From contig QIJG01000177.1 of the NCBI GenBank assembly GCA_003232715.1, positions 1 through 5,309 on the forward strand: DNA of 5,309 nucleotides, read 5' to 3'. The notes below the pieces were generated by a model. The model had not been told where the DNA came from. It did no database searches and was given only the letters and a program-made list of their open reading frames with translations. The stretch comes from Nitrospirota bacterium (GTDB lineage Bacteria; Nitrospirota; Thermodesulfovibrionia; Thermodesulfovibrionales; JdFR-85). Positions 1-5,018 of the stretch are shown piece after piece (positions within the stretch are counted from its first letter, which is position 1; the number at the start of each line of letters is the position of its first letter). A program made the translations under genes and the position numbers.

Positions 1-902
1 CAATTGAACTGCGTAAATCAGGTATAAACAATCCGGTTATTGTGCTCTTTGACCCCGAGATATCTGGAGATATACTAAAATACGGACTCATCCCCGTTAT
101 TAACTGTATGGAGACTGCAGTGGGGCTTTCAGCCCTTGCCGTCAAAGAGAAAAGGGAAATAGAGGTGCATGTAAATGTGGACACGGGGATGGGGAGGTTG
201 GGGTTCAACTCCGAAGATGTCAAGCGTGAGTTGACAGGAATTGCCTCTTTGGAGGGAATAAGGGTAACCGGTCTGATGAGTCATTTTTCCGATGCCGGCC
301 TTGCTGACAGGACCCTTGCAGGGGGACAGGTTAAGAGGTTTTCAGAGATCAGGGCCTACCTTCAGGAGAAAGGCATGAAGCCGGTCTGCCATATTGCAAA
401 TAGCGCTGCAATTATGACATTACCGGAGTCATACCTTGATGCCGTCAGGCCTGGTCTCCTGCTCTATGGTTGCAATCCCTACTCTTCTGTTAAAGTAAAA
501 CCTCTTATGAGCATAAAGACACGGCTGCTTGCAGTAAGAAAGATAAAGAAGGGCATGTCCGTAAGTTACGGAAGGACTTTTATTACTACGAGGGACAGCC
601 TTGTGGGTGTACTACCGGTAGGTTATGCAGACGGTCTTATCAGGGCGGCCTCCAATAATGCCGAGGTTATTGTAAGGGGAAAGAGGGTGCCTGTTATTGG
701 AAGGGTCTGTATGGACCTTACGATGGTTGATCTGACGGACGTTGAAGGTGTAAAAGAGTCCGATGAGGTAGTCATAGTGGGCTCCCAGGGCAAGGAATGC
801 ATCTCTGTGGAGGAACTCGCCTCAAGGGCGGGCACCATTGCCTATGAGGTATTTACTTCTATCGGCTTAAGGAACCGGAGAGTCTACACAGGGAGTAATT
901 AG
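1..902 (+). CDS. alr: Alanine racemase, 5'-truncated by window edge
   Basis: PLP-dependent enzyme that interconverts L- and D-alanine in the cytoplasm, supplying D-Ala for peptidoglycan. The reading frame is open from position 3 to the TAG at 900-902, giving about 299 visible residues of a family usually 360-380 long. Roughly 70-80 N-terminal residues, including the PLP-binding lysine, therefore lie left of the window. The GTG at 42 is internal, because family-like sequence (IELRKSGINNPVIVLF) precedes it. Visible family motifs, in order: VDTGMGRLGF; SHFSDAG; HIANSAA, whose His and Ser contact the PLP phosphate region; VRPGLLLYG, whose Arg faces the PLP ring nitrogen; SVSYGRTF, holding the catalytic tyrosine equivalent to Tyr265 of the Geobacillus enzyme; GYADG; GRVCMD (substrate Met-Asp); and AYEVFTSIG near the C-terminus. 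The spacing from the HxxNS His to the RPG Arg (19 residues) matches the Geobacillus enzyme. All key residues that can be seen are intact. The stop is 52 bases before mlaE, with no terminator between, so co-transcription with the mla genes is possible. Confidence 0.96.
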   Translation, partial: IELRKSGINNPVIVLFDPEISGDILKYGLIPVINCMETAVGLSALAVKEKREIEVHVNVDTGMGRLGFNSEDVKRELTGIASLEGIRVTGLMSHFSDAGLADRTLAGGQVKRFSEIRAYLQEKGMKPVCHIANSAAIMTLPESYLDAVRPGLLLYGCNPYSSVKVKPLMSIKTRLLAVRKIKKGMSVSYGRTFITTRDSLVGVLPVGYADGLIRAASNNAEVIVRGKRVPVIGRVCMDLTMVDLTDVEGVKESDEVVIVGSQGKECISVEELASRAGTIAYEVFTSIGLRNRRVYTGSN

Positions 903-940
903 TGGGCTGCATACTCCTTAATGCTTATTCCCTGTTCTGC

Positions 941-947
941 GGGGAGG
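941..947 (+). promoter_or_regulatory. Shine-Dalgarno site of mlaE
   Basis: GGGGAGG lies 7 bases before the ATG at 955 but only 1 base before the in-frame ATG at 949. The spacing strongly favours 955 as the true start of mlaE, making the protein 256 rather than 258 residues. Confidence 0.7.
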
Positions 948-954
948 AATGGAA

Positions 955-1725
955 ATGAATCCAGTAGAGATACTTGGAAGAATGATAATCGGGTTTGCCC
1001 GGGAACTCGGCAGTGTGCTGATCCTGCTTTCCGTTACCATTAAGCAGCTTGTCATCCCACCTTACGAGATAAGGAATACCTTTAAACAGATGCTTGAGGT
1101 CGGGATTAGGTCATTGCCTGTAGTCTTCATAACGGCTGTTTTCACAGGTATGGTCCTGTCGCTGCAGACATATACGGGGTTTAAGCGTTTTGGAGCAGAA
1201 ACACTGGTTGGCACGGTTGTTGCTCTTTCCATGACAAGGGAACTCGGTCCGGTGCTTACAGGACTGATTGTTGCCGGTAGGGCAGGTGCCGCCATGGCTG
1301 CTGAACTTGGCACCATGAGGGTTACCGAGCAGATAGATGCCCTTGAAACCCTTGCCACAAATCCCGTGAAGTACCTTATTGTCCCGAGGTTCATCTCAGG
1401 AGCCTTAATGCTTCCGGCCCTTGCCATTGTTACTGATATAGTGGGAATTATTGGTGGTTTTGTTATCAGTGTCGGACTCTTTGGCGCAAACTCTGTTTCA
1501 TACTGGAACAGGACATGGGACTATCTGGAGTTGGACGATATTTACAGCGGGCTTATAAAAGCCTCTTTTTTTGGTGCCGCTATTTCACTTATCAGCTGTT
1601 ACAAGGGGTTTTATACTGAAGGAGGAGCTGAGGGTGTGGGTAAGGCAACAACAGGTGCCGTTGTTTTGTCCTCCATGACGATACTTATTTCTGATTATTT
1701 CCTCTCTGCCTGGCTGTTCAGATGA
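955..1725 (+). CDS. mlaE: MlaE/YrbE-family lipid ABC transporter permease
   Basis: Inner-membrane permease of the MCE-type (Mla) phospholipid transport system. It forms the dimeric membrane core on which the MlaF ATPase and the MlaD ring sit. The 256 residues match the usual family length (about 250-260). Counting from 955, there is an amphipathic/interfacial N-terminal helix (about 9-30), then hydrophobic segments near 53-72, 83-112 (with the family-typical MTRELGPVLTGLIVAGR), 142-175 and 200-215, and a last one at about 234-255. The hallmark stretch GRAGAAMAAELGTMRVTEQI, followed by DAL, at about 108-130 is the conserved cytoplasmic coupling region of MlaE proteins. The start is set by the GGGGAGG site 7 bases upstream; the ATG at 949 is an alternative. 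It leads an E-F-D operon, whereas the Escherichia coli order is F-E-D-C-B. No MlaB (STAS) gene follows. The family call is firm; the transported lipid and the direction of transport cannot be read from sequence. Confidence 0.95.
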   Translation: MNPVEILGRMIIGFARELGSVLILLSVTIKQLVIPPYEIRNTFKQMLEVGIRSLPVVFITAVFTGMVLSLQTYTGFKRFGAETLVGTVVALSMTRELGPVLTGLIVAGRAGAAMAAELGTMRVTEQIDALETLATNPVKYLIVPRFISGALMLPALAIVTDIVGIIGGFVISVGLFGANSVSYWNRTWDYLELDDIYSGLIKASFFGAAISLISCYKGFYTEGGAEGVGKATTGAVVLSSMTILISDYFLSAWLFR

Positions 1726-1752
1726 AGAAGTCATGGTGCAGGTTAAGGATAT

Positions 1753-1769
1753 TTCCGGTCAGGCCGGAA
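1753..1769 (+). repeat. Short perfect inverted repeat in the mlaE-mlaF gap
   Basis: TTCCGG and CCGGAA form a perfect 6-bp stem around a 5-base TCAGG loop, in the 70-base gap between mlaE and mlaF. No T-run follows, so it is not a standard terminator. It might tune mlaF expression or mRNA stability, or be chance. It lies inside a 17-codon open frame (1733-1786) described among the findings. Confidence 0.35.
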
Positions 1770-1795
1770 GCCTGTTAAAGCAATGAATTAAAGTA

Positions 1796-2554
1796 ATGAT
1801 AAGGATTGAAGACCTGTATAAGTCTTTTGGTGACAAAAAAGTCCTGAGAGGGGTGAACCTCGAAGTGGAACCGGGCGAAAGCATGGTTGTTATCGGGGGC
1901 AGTGGGTCTGGTAAAAGTGTTCTCATAAAGCATATAATTGGTCTGTTAAAACCTGACAGAGGCCGTGTGATTATAAAAGGGGTGGACATCTCTTTACTCA
2001 GGGAAAGGGAACTCTATGAGGTGAGAAAGAATTTCGGGATGCTTTTTCAGGGTGCGGCCCTGTTTGATTCCCTGACTGTATGGGAGAATGTTGCCTTTAC
2101 CCTGCTGAGACATGGAAAAATATCCGTGGAGGAGGCAAGAAGTATTGCATCTGCAAAATTAAGGCTTGTGGGCCTTTCGGGTGTTGAAGACCTGATGCCG
2201 TCGGAACTCTCAGGCGGGATGCGTAAGAGGGTAGGACTGGCAAGGGCTATTGCCCATGAACCGGAGGTCATACTTTACGATGAACCAACAACGGGGCTGG
2301 ACCCTATAATGGCGGATGCAATAAATGACCTCATCATTGAGCTCAGAGAGAGGCTTCACGTGACCTCGGTTGCAATAACGCATGACATGAAGAGTGCATA
2401 TAAGATAGCAGACCGTATAGCCATGCTTTATGAAGGAAAGATAATAGGGGTTGGTTCGCCTGAAGAGATTAAAGATACCTCTGATCCTGTTGTGAGGCAA
2501 TTTATCACGGGTAGTGCCGCTGGACCAATCAGGATTGAGGGAGTTACCAGGTGA
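1796..2554 (+). CDS. mlaF: MlaF-type ABC transporter ATPase
   Basis: Cytoplasmic ATP-binding subunit that drives the MlaE permease in MCE-type lipid transport. The 252 residues have every nucleotide-binding element intact: Walker A GGSGSGKS (34-41), Q-loop LFQGAALFDSLTVWEN with Gln85, signature LSGGM (138-142), Walker B VILYDEP (158-164) with Glu163, D-loop GLDP (167-170) and switch His196 in ITHD. The Q-loop form FQ-GALFDSLTV-ENV, the variant signature LSGGMRKRVGLARA and the D-loop context GLDPIMAD are typical of the MlaF/Ttg2A/Mkl group rather than of generic importers. The ATG at 1796 is the only plausible start, because an in-frame TGA lies at 1784-1786. Its SD is poor (only AAAG-type purines), so translation may depend on upstream ribosomes. 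The 3' end overlaps mlaD in GTGA, the start codon at 2551-2553 and the stop at 2552-2554, which suggests translational coupling of ATPase and MCE subunit. Confidence 0.96.
   Translation: MIRIEDLYKSFGDKKVLRGVNLEVEPGESMVVIGGSGSGKSVLIKHIIGLLKPDRGRVIIKGVDISLLRERELYEVRKNFGMLFQGAALFDSLTVWENVAFTLLRHGKISVEEARSIASAKLRLVGLSGVEDLMPSELSGGMRKRVGLARAIAHEPEVILYDEPTTGLDPIMADAINDLIIELRERLHVTSVAITHDMKSAYKIADRIAMLYEGKIIGVGSPEEIKDTSDPVVRQFITGSAAGPIRIEGVTR
2537..2543 (+). promoter_or_regulatory. Shine-Dalgarno site of mlaD inside mlaF
   Basis: GAGGGAG sits 7 bases before the GTG at 2551, inside the last codons of mlaF. It supports this GTG as the mlaD start and fits coupled translation across the GTGA overlap. 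Confidence 0.6.
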
Positions 2555-4047
2555 GGGGGTTTAGCACAGAGCTGAAAGTAGGAATATTTGCCCTTATTGT
2601 CCTGTCGGTGCTTTCTTATATGACCTTCAAGGTGAGTGGCAAGGAATGGCTGCATAAGGAGGGCTACACCGTGTATGTTTACTTCTCGAATGTTGCAGGC
2701 CTTGAGGAGAAGACAAAGATAAAGGTAGCAGGGGTTGATGCCGGTGTAGTAGAGAAGATAGCACTTGAGAGAAACAGGGTAAAGTTGAGTCTCAGGATTT
2801 ATCCGGAGATAAGACTCTACAGGGATGCTGTGGCATCCATTAAGACATCAGGCCTTTTAGGTGATAAATATCTCGAGATAAAGCCGGGTATGGAGCAGAC
2901 AGAGCTTAAGGAAGGCGAGATAATTCAGAGAGTACATGAGCCGGTGGATATTGATGACATGATCTACAAGCTTGCGGGTATTTCAGATAGTTTTCAGACC
3001 CTCGCAAAGAACATAAATGATATATTCGGTACTGAAGAGACCAAAAAGGCATTGAAGGAGACGGCTGCTAACCTTGCAAAATTAACAGGAAATCTTAATA
3101 CTGCAATAACTGCCAATGACCGGAGATTAAAGGAAACCCTTGAAGGAATTAATACACTGACTGTTTCCATCAATAAATTGGTTGAAGACAATAGCAGTGA
3201 AATTACGGATACAATAAGCAATCTCAAAGATTTAAGCGCTGAGGCCCCGGGAATGGTTAAAGAGCTGAAGGCTGCCTCAAAGGAGTTCAAAAACCTCCTG
3301 AAAGAGAACAGGCCGAAGATAGCAAGGTTAATGGAGAAGACGGATAAGACAATGTCGTCGGTTCAGAAGGTTGCAGAGAGGATCGAGAAAGGTGAGGGGA
3401 CAATCGGGAAGCTCGTTACAGATGAAAGACTCTATAAATCTGTAACCAAGGCGGCCAGTGGTATCGAAAATACCATCTCCAGGATAGATAGGTTCAAGAC
3501 CTTTATCACCTTTCGGGGAGAGTATCTGACGAGGACCGGTGACGGGAAGGGTTATTTTGATTTGATACTTAAGCCCCGGCCTGATAAATACTATATTCTT
3601 GGGGTTGTGGATGACCCTCTGGGAAGTGTTACCACAACAAAGACCGTTACCTCTATAAACGGTGTAACCACTGTTGAGGAGGAAGATGTGATTGAGAGAA
3701 AGGTAGAATTTACCGCACAGATTGCAAAACGCTTTAAGAACTCGGCCTTAAGGATCGGGCTTAAAGAAAACACAGTCGGTCTTGGAGCCGACCAATTCTT
3801 TATGAATGACAGGTTAAAGGTTTCGGCGGATATATGGGATTTTGATAATGAGGAGGAGGGGGCCAGAAGACCCCATTTAAAGCTCTCCATGGGTTACTAT
3901 CTCTTCAGGAACCTCTTTATTAGTGCCGGTGTGGACAATCTTTTAAATTCACGTTGGCGGGGTCTTTATTTTGGTGGTGGAATCAAATTCGAGGATGAGG
4001 ATTTGAAATATCTCTTTGGCTCACTGCCGAGTTTGTCAGTAAGGTAA
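2551..4047 (+). CDS. mlaD: MlaD-like MCE protein with helical stalk and C-terminal barrel-like domain
   Basis: Substrate-binding MCE subunit, expected to sit as a ring on MlaE in the periplasm. It starts with GTG, supported by an SD and the GTGA overlap with mlaF. At 498 residues it is far longer than E. coli MlaD (about 180). In order: a short cytoplasmic tail and one membrane anchor (about 9-26); one MCE domain (about 38-113) with family motifs VYFSNVAGLEEKTKIKVAGV, then DAG, and TSGLLGDKYLEI; a mostly helical charged region (about 133-314) rich in LxxL-type repeats, broken at APG (232-234) and at GEGTIGKLVTDERLY (281-295), a motif common in long MCE proteins; then a beta-rich domain (about 315-481) of roughly eight to ten alternating polar/hydrophobic strands with aromatic residues, ending GLYFGGGIKF; and finally a short tail, EDEDLKYLFGSLPSLSVR. 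The C-terminal part looks like an outer-membrane barrel, so this protein could bridge both membranes, as reported for Veillonella parvula MlaD. The MCE call is firm; the barrel is inferred from strand pattern only. Confidence 0.93.
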   Translation: MRGFSTELKVGIFALIVLSVLSYMTFKVSGKEWLHKEGYTVYVYFSNVAGLEEKTKIKVAGVDAGVVEKIALERNRVKLSLRIYPEIRLYRDAVASIKTSGLLGDKYLEIKPGMEQTELKEGEIIQRVHEPVDIDDMIYKLAGISDSFQTLAKNINDIFGTEETKKALKETAANLAKLTGNLNTAITANDRRLKETLEGINTLTVSINKLVEDNSSEITDTISNLKDLSAEAPGMVKELKAASKEFKNLLKENRPKIARLMEKTDKTMSSVQKVAERIEKGEGTIGKLVTDERLYKSVTKAASGIENTISRIDRFKTFITFRGEYLTRTGDGKGYFDLILKPRPDKYYILGVVDDPLGSVTTTKTVTSINGVTTVEEEDVIERKVEFTAQIAKRFKNSALRIGLKENTVGLGADQFFMNDRLKVSADIWDFDNEEEGARRPHLKLSMGYYLFRNLFISAGVDNLLNSRWRGLYFGGGIKFEDEDLKYLFGSLPSLSVR

Positions 4048-4052
4048 AATCC

Positions 4053-4089
4053 GGTTATGCGTTATTTGTTATACGAAAAGCGCATAACT
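4053..4089 (+). repeat. Long imperfect hairpin downstream of mlaD
   Basis: GTTATGCG (4054-4061) and CGCATAAC (4081-4088) form a perfect 8-bp outer stem. Pairing continues inward through T4062-G4080 and T4063-A4079, skips one A/A mismatch, then runs T4065-A4077, T4066-A4076, T4067-G4075 and G4068-C4074 around a 5-base TTATA loop. It begins 5 bases after the mlaD stop and ends 34 bases before the next start. No T-run follows on the + strand, so it is not a textbook intrinsic terminator. It may end or attenuate mla transcription, protect the mRNA 3' end, or be an operator for the next operon. Confidence 0.5.
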
Positions 4090-4095
4090 TATTAC
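4066..4095 (+). promoter_or_regulatory. Weak candidate sigma70-type promoter for the PA2779-like operon
   Basis: TTGTTA (4066-4071) could be a -35 box and TATTAC (4090-4095) a -10 box, 18 bases apart, each matching four of six consensus positions. They precede the strong SD at 4107-4117. The -35 box falls inside the hairpin, so a protein bound to the inverted repeat would block it. The region is AT-rich, so chance matches are likely and the call is tentative. Confidence 0.22.
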
Positions 4096-4106
4096 GATTA
4101 TCATGG

Positions 4107-4117
4107 AAAGGAGGTGA
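4107..4117 (+). promoter_or_regulatory. Near-perfect extended Shine-Dalgarno site
   Basis: AAAGGAGGTGA is complementary over 11 bases to the usual 3' end of bacterial 16S rRNA. GGAGG (4110-4114) stands 9 bases before the TTG at 4124 and 15 bases before the in-frame ATG at 4130. This spacing points to TTG as the start. Confidence 0.75.
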
Positions 4118-4123
4118 AAAATT

Positions 4124-4501
4124 TTGAGAATGCCCTTATTCAGACAGGTTAGTTTTTATCTGATTTTTTCCATGCTTCTGTTTGCTGTTGTTCCGAGGGT
4201 TGACGGTGCAATGCTCGGTTCCGGGTTCCTCGGCTTATCTCCCGTCCGGAAGCTCCAGAGGTTTCTTGAATCGGAGGTTGTGAGCAAAAGACTGCTGGCC
4301 CTTGGTTTTACAGCAGACGAGGTTGCCGACAGGCTTGGTTCTCTGTCAGATAAGGACCTCAATCAGTTTGCACAGAGGATTGATCAGTTAAGGGTGGCAG
4401 GTGACGGAGGACTTGGTATTATAGTTAGCCTTCTTGTGATAGCTATTTTAGTGGTTTTACTCCTCCAGTTGACAGGTCGCAGGATTATTATTGTTAAATA
4501 A
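4124..4501 (+). CDS. PA2779-family small membrane protein (DUF6627-like)
   Basis: Function unknown. The 125-residue protein resembles the PA2779 family, small exported proteins usually encoded next to a PA2778-family cysteine peptidase, as here. It has an N-terminal signal sequence (hydrophobic 9-23, possible cleavage after Gly28), a short soluble helical core (about 39-90) with the family-like run LGFTADEVADRLGSLSDKDL followed by NQFAQRIDQL, a glycine patch AGDGGLG (92-98), one membrane helix (about 97-116) and a short tail, TGRRIIIVK. With the signal removed, the core would face the periplasm and the tail the cytoplasm. The TTG start is chosen because the strong SD is 9 bases upstream of it; ATG at 4130 would remove only two residues. 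The 3' end overlaps the peptidase gene by 11 bases, implying co-expression. The family assignment is by remembered pattern, not search. Confidence 0.8.
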   Translation: MRMPLFRQVSFYLIFSMLLFAVVPRVDGAMLGSGFLGLSPVRKLQRFLESEVVSKRLLALGFTADEVADRLGSLSDKDLNQFAQRIDQLRVAGDGGLGIIVSLLVIAILVVLLLQLTGRRIIIVK

Positions 4502-5018
4502 GACAGTATTTTCAATTATTATTGTAATACTTCTTGGTGGCTGTGCAGGCCTTGAAACACAGGGAACAAAGGAGAGGGGAGATGTGATGCTCTCCGTTCC
4601 TTTCTTTTCCCAGGATGCCTATCAGTGCGGACCTGCCTCACTTGCAGAGGTATTTAATTTCTGGGGATTTAAGGTGACCCCTCAGAAAATTGCCGGGGAT
4701 ATTTTTAATGCCCGTCTGAATGGTACCCTTAGTATGGATATGCTTCTTTATCCCCGCAAGGCCGGTTTCAGCACATCGGTCTATAAGGGTGGTATGGAAG
4801 ACATCCGTGACGAGATACGGAAGGGCTATCCATTGATTGTACTTGTGGACTTTGGTTTCTATGTTATAGAGAAAAACCACTTCATGGTTATAGTAGGGTA
4901 CAACAATGACGGCATATTTGCTCACTCCGGAAAAGAGAAGGAGAAGTTCTTTACTTACAGTGAACTGCAGAGGATATGGGAAAAAACAGGCTATTGGACA
5001 TTACTCATAAAACCTTAG
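4491..5018 (+). CDS. C39-like cysteine peptidase lipoprotein (PA2778-like)
   Basis: Probable papain-fold peptidase of the C39-like group, anchored by lipid at the periplasmic side. The 175 residues start with a lipoprotein signal: Lys4, hydrophobic core 5-15, lipobox LGGC with Cys18. Ala at +2 predicts outer-membrane sorting under the E. coli Lol rule. The peptidase core begins at about residue 33: VPFFSQDAYQCGPASLAEVF carries the oxyanion-hole Gln41 and nucleophile Cys46, and KNHFMVIVGY carries catalytic His130. The third residue, usually Asp or Asn after the following strand, is less clear: the site reads FAHSG (143-147). The start is TTG, with AGGA (4481-4484) 6 bases upstream; the gene overlaps the PA2779-like gene by 11 bases and the downstream TPR gene by 43 bases. 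Unlike C39 domains of bacteriocin exporters, it is not fused to an ABC transporter. Its substrate is unknown; the PA2779-like neighbour is one candidate. Confidence 0.86.
   Translation: MLNKTVFSIIIVILLGGCAGLETQGTKERGDVMLSVPFFSQDAYQCGPASLAEVFNFWGFKVTPQKIAGDIFNARLNGTLSMDMLLYPRKAGFSTSVYKGGMEDIRDEIRKGYPLIVLVDFGFYVIEKNHFMVIVGYNNDGIFAHSGKEKEKFFTYSELQRIWEKTGYWTLLIKP

Noticed and set aside
42..44. GTG as the start of alr
   Set aside because: The frame is open to position 3, and the residues before the GTG fit alanine racemase, so the gene begins outside the window.
949..951. ATG as the start of mlaE
   Set aside because: It lies one base from the SD, too close; ATG at 955 has normal 7-base spacing. 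The difference is only two residues.
903..954. Promoter or terminator between alr and mlaE
   Set aside because: Apart from the mlaE SD, I see no stable hairpin with a T-run and no convincing -35/-10 pair in this short gap.
2994..3290. Antisense open frame opposite the MlaD helical region
   Set aside because: It lies wholly opposite a well-supported gene, has no recognisable domain and no clear SD; antisense frames opposite alr, mlaE, mlaF, the barrel region and the C39 gene were dismissed for the same reason.
3634..3693. Low-complexity Thr/Val/Glu-rich stretch in MlaD as an inserted element
   Set aside because: It has no flanking repeats, keeps the frame and sits between predicted strands, so it is best read as a barrel loop.
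4053..4100. Standard rho-independent terminator after mlaD
   Set aside because: A good hairpin is present, but no run of T follows on the + strand, so it was listed as an inverted repeat instead.
4130..4132. ATG as the start of the PA2779-like gene
   Set aside because: It is 15 bases from the near-perfect SD, too far; TTG at 4124 has 9-base spacing.
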